Position numbers and translations under genes: made by a program. The notes under the pieces were generated by a model that saw only the letters and a program-made list of their open reading frames with translations, searched no databases and was not told the origin of the DNA. Below, piece after piece: positions 1-5,908 of a stretch of DNA of 6,901 nucleotides. The stretch's first letter is position 1. Each line of letters starts with the position of its first letter. Origin of the DNA: Deltaproteobacteria bacterium ADurb.Bin026 (GTDB taxonomy: Bacteria; Desulfobacterota; Syntrophorhabdia; Syntrophorhabdales; Syntrophorhabdaceae); NCBI GenBank assembly GCA_002071245.1, contig MWEV01000113.1:1-6901 (forward strand). Reading direction: 5' to 3'.

Positions 1-21
1 GCTCTACGAAAAATATTCTCT

Positions 22-27
22 TGTCAA
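22..27 (-). promoter_or_regulatory. Candidate -35 box for the CRISPR array
   Basis: The minus strand reads TTGACA here, an exact sigma70-type -35 hexamer, inside an AT-rich stretch of the putative leader. With standard 16-18 nt spacing the -10 box would fall at or beyond the left edge, so it cannot be seen. The only alternative inside the window is a weak TAGAGC at 6-1, with 15-nt spacing. The orientation agrees with transcription into an array to the left. Confidence 0.3.
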
Positions 28-68
28 AGAACAAACTAAAAACAATTTAAATTCAACATATTGCAAAC

Positions 69-113
69 AGTGCGAAACCCCCACAAAAATCATGTCTGCT
101 TTATGTTCGCACT
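69..113 (-). repeat. Inverted repeat in the CRISPR leader
   Basis: The arms at 69-76 (agtgcgaa on the plus strand) and 106-113 (ttcgcact) are perfect 8-bp reverse complements, separated by 29 nt. The pair lies about 7 nt downstream of the cas2 stop. Because the loop is long and no U-tract follows directly, this is not a typical intrinsic terminator. A protein-binding or integrase-accessory site in the leader is an inference. Confidence 0.55.
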
Positions 114-119
114 CGATTG

Positions 120-410
120 TCAAACTATCAAAGCCCCCTCCTGATCGATTGTTTTTTTTGCTCCGACATGTTCCACCCTTCTTCTCCAATTAGAACCCAG
201 ATAATAAAACCTCAGGCTGTCTTTTTCCTTATTTATTTCATCAATAAGTCTCTGTTTCAAAAACGTCCATTGAGCCGGATCAACAATACATTCAAAAACA
301 GAAAACTGAACACGTTGACCATAATCTTTACAAACCTTGGCAACTCTTCTCAGCCTCTTTTCTCCTTCAGGATCTTTTGTCGAAACATCATAACTCACAA
401 GCACAAACAT
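120..410 (-). CDS. cas2: CRISPR-associated Cas2 (adaptation nuclease-fold subunit)
   Basis: Cas2 bridges two Cas1 dimers in the complex that integrates new spacers at the leader end of the array. The 96-residue product begins MFVLVSYDVST, with the ferredoxin-like first strand and the conserved Asp8. It continues with RLRRVAKVCKDYGQRVQFSVFEC, here given only as the family hallmark around residues 19-41, and has the length usual for I-C Cas2. The ATG at 410 was chosen because AGAGGA (418-423) lies 7 nt upstream. A TTG at 434 would add eight unconserved residues and lacks such a site. The gene lies about 73 nt downstream of cas1 and is the last gene before the putative leader. Confidence 0.95.
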   Translation of the reverse strand: MFVLVSYDVSTKDPEGEKRLRRVAKVCKDYGQRVQFSVFECIVDPAQWTFLKQRLIDEINKEKDSLRFYYLGSNWRRRVEHVGAKKTIDQEGALIV

Positions 411-417
411 CAGCGAT

Positions 418-423
418 TCCTCT
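418..423 (-). promoter_or_regulatory. Ribosome binding site that fixes the cas2 start
   Basis: The minus strand reads AGAGGA, with 7 nt between its AGGA core and the ATG at 410. It supports that ATG over the upstream TTG at 434. Unlike cas4 and cas1, cas2 does not overlap the gene before it, so it needs its own initiation site. Confidence 0.6.
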
Positions 424-483
424 TTGGCTTTCAAACCAAAACTATTTTTTTACTTTCGCATTTCGTATTAATGCTTTAAACTT

Positions 484-1515
484 TTATTTCCATACAAAAG
501 GCGGGTATCCGTCCATATCGCCTCTCAGATACCTCGCCATCAAAAGCGCCTGAATATGAAACAAAATACCTACCGTGACCTTTTCTCCTAAAAACGGATG
601 TATGATCTCTCCTTTCTTTCGCTCTTGATAAGAAACAAGTACAGTTTTTCTTGTATCGTCATTCATAATAACTGAACCAGAATCCGTCTTTTTAAACCCT
701 TTATCCTGAACCTGCTGAAGATTGATTAAAGAAAGTACCAGTCTGTCCGCAAGAAATGGCCTGAATTCCTCCATCATATCAAGGGCAAGTCCGAATCTTC
801 CTGGTCTGTCTCTATGCAAAAAACCGACAGCAGGATCAAGTCCCACTGTTTCCAGGGCAGATCGTACATCATGCATTAAAAGCGTATAGGTGAAGGAAAG
901 AAGACAATTTACATTATCAAGAGGTGGTCTTCTATTGCGTTCATCAAAATAAAAAACATCTTTCTGTGCAACGATCAAATGGTCAAAGACGCTGAAATAG
1001 ATACGCGCCGAATCCCCCTCTATACCTCTGAGAACATCTAAAGAAAAATCCTGTTTAAAAAAATCAAGTTGATGATTTAACCTTAATACCGCTCCTCGAA
1101 CCTCCTTTTCATTAATTTTATCTGCATGATCCCTGAGCGCTCTATGCAGCACGGCTCGACAATTGGCAATTTTTCCTGTAAGAACTGATTTTGCCACCTG
1201 TGCCGAAAAATTAAGGTCATCAGCACGTCGATACTGTTCACGCCTCAAAAGAACATTACCTGAAACTGGGCCCCGAACATCGGCCAAAAATCTGCCATAT
1301 TCTGTTAGAAAACTTATTGCAACACCATTTTCTGCGCAAAAACCCATAAGAAAGGGACTGCACATGACATTTCCAAAGCATACGATTCCACCGATTGTAT
1401 GGACGGGTACCTGAATCTTTACCTGACCGTCAACTTTAACGACAACAGTTTCCCCTTCCTTTGAAAGGTAAGCACCTTGGGTGGTCACATATAGGGTGTT
1501 CAGATGTTTCTTCAT
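484..1515 (-). CDS. cas1: CRISPR-associated Cas1 integrase, subtype I-C
   Basis: Cas1 is the metal-dependent integrase that joins protospacers to the leader-proximal repeat, acting with Cas2 and, in I-C, Cas4. The 343-residue product is full length for the family. The N-terminal beta-rich domain (about 1-85) starts with the typical LNTLYV strand. The alpha-helical catalytic domain follows. The expected metal ligands are Glu166 (in LRGIEGDSAR), His234 (in GFLHRDRPGR), and Asp246/Glu249 (in LALDMMEEFRP), so the active site looks intact. The C-terminus ends in the I-C-like YPPFVWK. The start overlaps the cas4 stop as ATGA and has only a weak upstream Shine-Dalgarno, so translation is probably coupled to cas4. 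Confidence 0.97.
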   Translation of the reverse strand: MKKHLNTLYVTTQGAYLSKEGETVVVKVDGQVKIQVPVHTIGGIVCFGNVMCSPFLMGFCAENGVAISFLTEYGRFLADVRGPVSGNVLLRREQYRRADDLNFSAQVAKSVLTGKIANCRAVLHRALRDHADKINEKEVRGAVLRLNHQLDFFKQDFSLDVLRGIEGDSARIYFSVFDHLIVAQKDVFYFDERNRRPPLDNVNCLLSFTYTLLMHDVRSALETVGLDPAVGFLHRDRPGRFGLALDMMEEFRPFLADRLVLSLINLQQVQDKGFKKTDSGSVIMNDDTRKTVLVSYQERKKGEIIHPFLGEKVTVGILFHIQALLMARYLRGDMDGYPPFVWK

Positions 1516-2141
1516 ATAATTTCAATTATCCGTTTCATGTAGTTTTTTACCGAGACATTTTTTTCAAGTTTTTTTGGCATACATTCGCCTATCAGAGAAC
1601 AGCTTTCACATTGTTTTTTATATATTGGTGGTGGAGTTATTCCTGAATCTATAAGCCTTCGCACCTTTTTCGAAATCTCTTCTGTTTCATATCGTAACGC
1701 ATCGTCAAAAATAACGTCAGTCCTTCTTCGTGTCTTACCATAAAAAATTGCTCCTTTTGGAACCGATGAAGCAAGCATTTCTTCGAGACATATTGCCTGA
1801 ACACAAAGCTGAACAGCATCACAATGATCGAACTTAGGTTTGCCTCTTTTATATTCGACAGGAAAGGGTTGCCATAGATTTTTTTCGATTTTATGGAATT
1901 CGACCACATCAGCTACACCTACAACACCAAGCCTTAGGGATCGCAAAGGGACTCCTCGTGCAATCTTTACATTACCCCGAGTTTCATCCCCCTCTTCATG
2001 GACTCGTTCATGCATAATCCTTCCTTCGGCAGTAAGCCTATTCTCTTTCCATATTTGCTCAATATGGATAAGTGCACACTGCCTCTGACAAAAAACATAG
2101 TGCTGCATCGCTGATATCATGATCGGTTCATCATGGTTCAT
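1512..2141 (-). CDS. cas4: CRISPR-associated Cas4 exonuclease, subtype I-C
   Basis: Cas4 is a RecB-family nuclease with an iron-sulfur cluster. In I-C it works with Cas1-Cas2 to trim prespacers and select those with the right PAM and orientation. The 209-residue product shows the whole family signature. Cys18 (in YVFCQRQC) together with Cys178, Cys181 and Cys187 (in CESCSLIGEC) would bind the cluster. His44 (GRIMHERVHE), Asp78 (GVADVVEF), Glu96 and Lys98 (PVEYKRG) form the nuclease site, followed by the QLCVQAICLEEM helix starting at Gln111. The position that is often Trp after the first Cys motif is Cys22 here. The start overlaps the stop of the upstream four-helix-bundle gene (ATGA), with GAGG 8 nt upstream. 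The stop overlaps the cas1 start in the same way. Confidence 0.95.
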   Translation of the reverse strand: MNHDEPIMISAMQHYVFCQRQCALIHIEQIWKENRLTAEGRIMHERVHEEGDETRGNVKIARGVPLRSLRLGVVGVADVVEFHKIEKNLWQPFPVEYKRGKPKFDHCDAVQLCVQAICLEEMLASSVPKGAIFYGKTRRRTDVIFDDALRYETEEISKKVRRLIDSGITPPPIYKKQCESCSLIGECMPKKLEKNVSVKNYMKRIIEII

Positions 2142-2530
2142 AGGGCTTGCCTCAAATAGGCCTTGAAGGTCGAATAGGGCCCATTTTCCTTCCAGGCTGG
2201 TGCCCTAACATCTTTCGACTTGGCGTGATCTTTCCTCCAGAGGGGCAAGGCTCTCCGCCGCAAAAAATATTGAAAATCTACATGCAATTTTTCCATACTT
2301 GCCTGCGCCACTCCAATGGATCTAAGCTCGGTCTTTTTAGAGGTACCCGAGGCGGCACTACCCTCAACAATGTTTTGCTTGACGCTTCTTTTAGCCTTAA
2401 CCATTCGGTCATGGGTAAGTAAACACCTGTCAATGAAGCAGTTACAAAACACCACCGCAGCATTATGAATAATCTCCGCCATCTGATAAGACTTGACCCC
2501 GTTAGGAGGGACAAGAAGCTCAATAAACAT
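2138..2530 (-). CDS. Four-helix-bundle protein (23S rRNA IVS-like, 'suffix domain' type) inside the cas operon
   Basis: This 130-residue protein is not a standard Cas protein. It resembles the four-helix-bundle family related to proteins from 23S rRNA intervening sequences. Visible features are KSYQMAEIIHNAAVVFC (13-29), FIDRCLLTHDRMVKAKRSVKQNIVEG (32-57 region, with the hallmark NIVEG turn at 53-57), ASGTSKKTELR (60-70) and FLRRRALPLWRKD (89-101), the last typical of members annotated with a 'four helix bundle suffix' domain. Members I recall continue for roughly 50 or more residues with a further helix and a GGF-type end, so this one may lack its C-terminus. The ATG at 2530 was chosen because it fits the family N-terminus. 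It overlaps the cas7c stop by 11 nt, has only a weak GAAGAAG upstream, and its stop overlaps the cas4 start by 4 nt. Placement suggests co-expression with the interference and adaptation genes. Its role is unknown. Confidence 0.8.
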   Translation of the reverse strand: MFIELLVPPNGVKSYQMAEIIHNAAVVFCNCFIDRCLLTHDRMVKAKRSVKQNIVEGSAASGTSKKTELRSIGVAQASMEKLHVDFQYFLRRRALPLWRKDHAKSKDVRAPAWKENGPYSTFKAYLRQAL

Positions 2531-3371
2531 CTTCTTCGGGCCATTCTTGCATTGTGACTCCAGGCGGAAGGCTATCTTTATTAACCACGATCTGGTAATC
2601 CTCAATCTTTCTCGGTAGATCGGACTTGCGTGTTATTGATACGCGCTTGAATAGTTGCCCTGACAAAGCATTTCCGAGATGACTTAAATGTTTAAATATG
2701 ACGAGCTTGACAGGGGACATCTCGCCTCTTGCAGCAGCACGATCATGTTCAAAGGCGTTGATCAGCGATTTCCAAAGAAGCTTCAGGTCTTCTTCAGAAA
2801 AATTCGTTTTTATAGCGTCAGATGCCGAGATGAATCCGTGCATTCTATAAAGCGCATAGGGAATAGTAGACTTGCGGCCGAAAGTCGTGGCATATTCACG
2901 ACTTTCCTGTTTCTTAGCATCCTCCTCAGTTGTTACCGCGCATCGGGTTATGGAGTGCTCTGCCTGATATATTCGGTCTTCTGAGCGAGAAAATGTTAAT
3001 TGCACAGGTCCTCTTATTGTTCCTGCCCCCTTTTCACCCGTTGATAATACCGCACCAAAGGTTCTTATATCAAAATACCTCTCACACAGATTGTTTTGAC
3101 GCTGCTGGATGGTTTCACCCTGAGTTCCATCAATAATTCTGTTCAAAACCTGTTTTTGCCTGATAAATATATCAAAAGGGGGTTCGAGTTTCTTTTCCAA
3201 CATCACATAATTTCTTATCTTTCTTTTTATACATACATCCGTTACAAGACCATGCTGATCTTCGGCATCTGCACGGGGCAGGTTCAACTGATCGGGATCC
3301 CCGTTAGGATTGCCGTCTTTTACGTCAAAGAAAAAAACAAAGTCATATCTGTTCTTAATCACATCTCCCAT
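2520..3371 (-). CDS. cas7: Cas7c (Csd2) crRNA-binding backbone subunit of I-C Cascade
   Basis: Several copies of Cas7 polymerise along the crRNA spacer to form the Cascade backbone. The 283-residue product is the usual length. It opens with the I-C signature NRYDFVFFFDVKDGNPNGDPD (residues 7-27 region), followed by LPRADAEDQHGLVTDVCIKRKIRNYV. The RAMP core with FDIRTFGAVLSTG (about 98-110) and GPVQLTF follows, and the protein ends in DYQIVVNKDSLPPGV. The start has AGGAGG at 3378-3383, 6 nt upstream and inside the 3' end of cas8c, with a 1-nt gap between the genes. Its own strong site agrees with the high stoichiometry of this subunit. The stop overlaps the start of the four-helix-bundle gene by 11 nt. 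Confidence 0.97.
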   Translation of the reverse strand: MGDVIKNRYDFVFFFDVKDGNPNGDPDQLNLPRADAEDQHGLVTDVCIKRKIRNYVMLEKKLEPPFDIFIRQKQVLNRIIDGTQGETIQQRQNNLCERYFDIRTFGAVLSTGEKGAGTIRGPVQLTFSRSEDRIYQAEHSITRCAVTTEEDAKKQESREYATTFGRKSTIPYALYRMHGFISASDAIKTNFSEEDLKLLWKSLINAFEHDRAAARGEMSPVKLVIFKHLSHLGNALSGQLFKRVSITRKSDLPRKIEDYQIVVNKDSLPPGVTMQEWPEEDVY

Positions 3372-3372
3372 G

Positions 3373-3771
3373 TTATTCCTCCTCTATTGATTTGTTTTGA
3401 GCCACTGAACTGAACTGCTTCTGTCTTTGGTGGTAATAACCGATGGCAAATTGCCCCTGTTCCTCCAATGAAAAATTTGCAGGAAATTTTTCAATGGAAA
3501 CATCCTTGCACAAATCTTGAAGCTCTCTGTCAAGCGTTACCGCAAGCCCTGGCTTTTCGCTTCTTAATTTCGTGAAATGTTTTGAATTCAAATTGAAAAG
3601 TCTGCCGAACGCAGCGGCTGGCGAAGTCATCGCATATGTAAAATACCTTTCACGTATGCCAGCATTTCTGTCACCAAGTGCTGCATATTGGATGCTTTCA
3701 AGTTTTGCGAAAACCTGCCCACAAATATAAGCTACCGGTCTGTGTCCTTGTTCCAAACGTTCTGCAACCAT
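3373..3771 (-). CDS. cas11c: Cas11c small subunit, from an internal start within cas8c
   Basis: In subtype I-C the small Cascade subunit is translated independently from an internal start in cas8c, as established for Desulfovibrio-type systems. Here Met464 of Cas8c, in GGGFMVAERLEQGHRPVAY, is preceded by AGGAGGTGG (3776-3784), with 7 nt from the AGGAGG core to the ATG. It is one of the strongest Shine-Dalgarno matches in the window although it lies inside a coding region. The resulting 132-residue, largely helical protein shares the cas8c stop and has the size expected for Cas11. Cas11 lines the belly of Cascade and contacts the non-target strand. That the internal product is made here is inferred. 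Confidence 0.75.
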   Translation of the reverse strand: MVAERLEQGHRPVAYICGQVFAKLESIQYAALGDRNAGIRERYFTYAMTSPAAAFGRLFNLNSKHFTKLRSEKPGLAVTLDRELQDLCKDVSIEKFPANFSLEEQGQFAIGYYHQRQKQFSSVAQNKSIEEE

Positions 3772-5160
3772 AAAACCACCTCCTCTATTATTTCTATTTA
3801 GAATTAACTTTATAAGAGCTGCCTGGTCAGGCGTGACCCCGTTTTTTTCCAACCTTGCCCGCTGGAGCACCTTAGTAAGAATCCACATGGGCAATTGGGT
3901 GTTCTTTAAAGCCGCGTTCCAGAGATATACCGCTGTTCTTGAAAGCGATGCGTCGTTTTTGTCGTAAGTTTCATCCATATTCCTTCTCTGGCAGCTTCTG
4001 GCAAGATCATACAGGCGGGCATAGCGAATCCTGAGTTTCTTCATATCGGAATCATATGCCTCAATAGAAATGTCTTTGAACCACTTAGCAATGGCACTCC
4101 TAAAATTGTAAAGGCTACTCTCGATCCAATCCCTGATGGCTATTCTAGCTGCAGCCCCTGACAATGCAAAGGAATAGAAATAGTCCGTCTCCAGATACCT
4201 ATTGACCGCCTCAGTGCCTGTTGCTACAGACTCTATGAGTTTTGCAACATCATCGGGGTTAGGCGCTTCAAGCTGGTCAATTTCCGGCAATGTTTTGTTT
4301 TCTCTTGTCCAAAAAACAACTGCCGTATCCGTTCCAAAGTTCTTACGGTTGCTATATTTGAATATAGTGTTTTTTCCCTTTGCAGTCTTGTTTGGCAACT
4401 CATAGCCTACTGACAATAGCCAATTCAAACCCTCAACATATGTCCTTGCGCAATTGGTACAAATAGATGAGTTTTCGTTTCTCCTCAAACCGTAAGACTC
4501 GAATGCCGGCTCATTATATGATACAAGTGCGCAGCCGCTTGTTTGCCCAGCAGGCACTCTCTTAATCATTCCGTGGGGAGTTTCTTCTACAGGATACTTG
4601 CTCTCGCCGCACAGGGCACATTTTTTCTGCTTTTCCGCCAATAATTGACCTTGCCTGGTCTCATATTTCGTTATGATTTCTTTCCTAACATTATCCTTTT
4701 CGTGTATGCGTTTACCCTCACCATATATCCTGAATCCAATATTCCCTTTTCGGGTTTTCTCATCGGGAAAAACAGTTGTAAACTCTTTAAGCGCATGCTC
4801 CACCCCATTCTTCCTATTGTTTTTATAAAAAGCCAAGACCGGCGCCAACTCAGTTAAATGTCCGTAATCGTCAAGTTTATCAAGAAAAAGTTGGTGTTTC
4901 TTTTTTGATTGTTCTCCACCGTAACAGAGCACCTCCTCAGCTTTATCCAGAAGCAATCTTGCCTTTCCTTTCTTTGCTGTTATTGCCTCGGCAACGTTCA
5001 TCAATTTTTTTTCAATCGTCAAAAACCCTCTAAACTCTCCATCTTCTGAGATTATTATTTCTATGGAAATCGGTTCCTCTTTCAATGCGTTATGAACCCA
5101 TTTATCTTCGGCTTGATCGCTTCTCAGCCTTTTTCCCAATTCACTCAACTCCTTAATCAT
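3373..5160 (-). CDS. cas8c: Cas8c (Csd1) large subunit of I-C Cascade
   Basis: Cas8c is the large subunit that recognises the PAM, stabilises the R-loop and helps recruit Cas3. The 595-residue product is of normal family length. A zinc-finger-like arrangement is present: Cys181 and Cys184 (KCALCGES), then Cys234 and Cys237 (SICTNCARTYVEGLNWLLS). The middle has the family's WTRENKTLPE region, and the C-terminal helical part runs from about residue 464. The start forms an ATGA overlap with the cas5c stop, with GAGGAG at 5169-5174 8 nt upstream. The C-terminal 132 codons carry an internal initiation site for Cas11c (listed separately). Confidence 0.96.
   Translation of the reverse strand: MIKELSELGKRLRSDQAEDKWVHNALKEEPISIEIIISEDGEFRGFLTIEKKLMNVAEAITAKKGKARLLLDKAEEVLCYGGEQSKKKHQLFLDKLDDYGHLTELAPVLAFYKNNRKNGVEHALKEFTTVFPDEKTRKGNIGFRIYGEGKRIHEKDNVRKEIITKYETRQGQLLAEKQKKCALCGESKYPVEETPHGMIKRVPAGQTSGCALVSYNEPAFESYGLRRNENSSICTNCARTYVEGLNWLLSVGYELPNKTAKGKNTIFKYSNRKNFGTDTAVVFWTRENKTLPEIDQLEAPNPDDVAKLIESVATGTEAVNRYLETDYFYSFALSGAAARIAIRDWIESSLYNFRSAIAKWFKDISIEAYDSDMKKLRIRYARLYDLARSCQRRNMDETYDKNDASLSRTAVYLWNAALKNTQLPMWILTKVLQRARLEKNGVTPDQAALIKLILNRNNRGGGFMVAERLEQGHRPVAYICGQVFAKLESIQYAALGDRNAGIRERYFTYAMTSPAAAFGRLFNLNSKHFTKLRSEKPGLAVTLDRELQDLCKDVSIEKFPANFSLEEQGQFAIGYYHQRQKQFSSVAQNKSIEEE
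3378..3383 (-). promoter_or_regulatory. Strong ribosome binding site for cas7c
   Basis: The minus strand reads AGGAGG, 6 nt before the ATG at 3371, and sits inside the last codons of cas8c. It provides independent, efficient initiation for the most abundant Cascade subunit. Confidence 0.75.
3776..3784 (-). promoter_or_regulatory. Internal ribosome binding site for Cas11c
   Basis: The minus strand reads AGGAGGTGG, then TTTT, then ATG. In the cas8c frame the same bases encode Arg-Gly-Gly-Gly-Phe, so the glycine run may be kept partly for its nucleotide sequence. Confidence 0.75.
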
Positions 5161-5897
5161 GACACTGTCTCCTCTTCTTTCAGGTTAAATTCGTAAATAG
5201 TTGACGAAAAGTCCCTATGACTGGGGGGCTGGATATGGGTGGATTTCATCATGGTCTCGTTCTCCGGGACTTCACAATTTAAGACACCTTTTCGTACCGC
5301 CACATCATGAAAAAACACAGGGTGCGGCTTCCCATTGGCATCATAAAATATGTCAAAGAGCATGCTTCCAATGGGAATGGTTTCTTGAATCGGCTTTTCG
5401 TTCCCATCGGGTTCCATAAATTCAGCAGTGAACTCACGGGTACCAAGATATGGCCTGCGCCAGCACTGACCCTTTTTAACCCGTCGGATGAATATGCCAT
5501 CATGGTCGGTATCAATGCCTTTTCTACCTATGTATTTTTCAGGTCTGTTCTTTTCTGACCCATTTTCTTGATAAATCGATGCCTCGATAATATACGCCAC
5601 ATCCCTCAGAATCACGCTGTTTCGCTGAACACGTTTTTCTTCAACTATTACTGGTATCCGTCCCTGTAGTGCGTTAATTTCATTTCTTTTCACTGTTGCA
5701 AACCGAACCTGTTTCAGAACCAATATTCTTCTCACATACCACCTAAACTCTGGTTTCCATAAAATAGAATCGAGAATCCCCCTCGCCGCTGAAGGCGTCA
5801 TACAGGGATACGTCATTCGTTCGACCTTCAAATCCGGTCTTGTAAAACACGCATAACGGCCCATTACTTTTACTTTTACAACCCTATCGTCAAGCAT
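5157..5897 (-). CDS. cas5: Cas5c (Cas5d) crRNA-processing subunit of I-C Cascade
   Basis: In I-C, which lacks Cas6, Cas5c cuts pre-crRNA within the repeat and stays on the 5' handle. The 246-residue product has the family signatures GRYACFTRPDLKVERMTYPC (13-32), TPSAARGILDSILWKPEFRW (34-53), RNE (71-73), LRDVAYIIEA (97-106) and GQCWRRPYLGTREF (143-156). In Bacillus halodurans Cas5d the reported catalytic residues are Tyr46, Lys116 and His117. The matching places here appear to be Leu46, Lys121 and Tyr122, and about 10 extra residues (around 123-134, including His132) follow before the RR motif at 138-139. Whether it still cuts the repeat, or uses other residues, is open. The start has a full AAGGAGGT just upstream, 11 nt after the cas3 stop. 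The stop overlaps cas8c as ATGA. Confidence 0.94.
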   Translation of the reverse strand: MLDDRVVKVKVMGRYACFTRPDLKVERMTYPCMTPSAARGILDSILWKPEFRWYVRRILVLKQVRFATVKRNEINALQGRIPVIVEEKRVQRNSVILRDVAYIIEASIYQENGSEKNRPEKYIGRKGIDTDHDGIFIRRVKKGQCWRRPYLGTREFTAEFMEPDGNEKPIQETIPIGSMLFDIFYDANGKPHPVFFHDVAVRKGVLNCEVPENETMMKSTHIQPPSHRDFSSTIYEFNLKEEETVS

Positions 5898-5900
5898 TTT

Positions 5901-5908
5901 ACCTCCTT
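5901..5908 (-). promoter_or_regulatory. Strong ribosome binding site for cas5c
   Basis: The minus strand reads AAGGAGGT in the 11-nt gap between the cas3 stop and the cas5c ATG. Spacing from the AGGAGG core to the ATG is short, 4 nt. It marks the start of the Cascade block within the operon. Confidence 0.7.

Larger units (their letters stand above)
1..119 (-). promoter_or_regulatory. Putative CRISPR leader downstream of cas2
   Basis: This non-coding stretch follows the cas2 stop directly on the minus strand, where subtype I-C loci normally place the leader and array. Read on the minus strand it begins with a GTGCGAAC element, has a G-run (GTGGGGG), then a TTTCGCAC element, and becomes very AT-rich toward the window edge, including TTTGACAA and a T-run. 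Leaders of this kind contain the promoter for the array transcript and the sequence recognised by the Cas1-Cas2 integrase. I recall GTGCGAAC/GTTCGCAC-like elements in other I-C leaders, but this was not checked. No repeat unit is visible, so the first repeat must lie left of base 1. The call rests on position and composition. Confidence 0.6.

Noticed and set aside
69..113. Intrinsic terminator after cas2
   Set aside because: The stem is only 8 bp with a 29-nt loop and is not directly followed by a U-tract in the direction of transcription.
1..119. CRISPR repeats or spacers within the window
   Set aside because: I found no repeated 30-37-bp unit and no I-C-like repeat sequence. Only leader-like sequence is present.
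117..479. 120-codon open frame on the plus strand opposite cas2
   Set aside because: It is a shadow of cas2 and the adjacent AT-rich gap. The product is low-complexity, Phe/Ile-rich and unrecognisable.
2138..2530. 23S rRNA intervening sequence or diversity-generating retroelement
   Set aside because: The related four-helix-bundle family suggests these, but there is no rRNA sequence, reverse transcriptase or template/variable repeat pair in the window.
2278..2544. Alternative minus-strand frame beginning MARRRCLLSF
   Set aside because: It is a frame-shifted reading of the cas7c/four-helix-bundle junction with no family resemblance.
2138..2605. Longer version of the four-helix-bundle gene starting at 2605
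   Set aside because: The extra 25 residues are an out-of-frame reading of the cas7c 3' end and do not look like the family N-terminus. The ATG at 2530 fits better.
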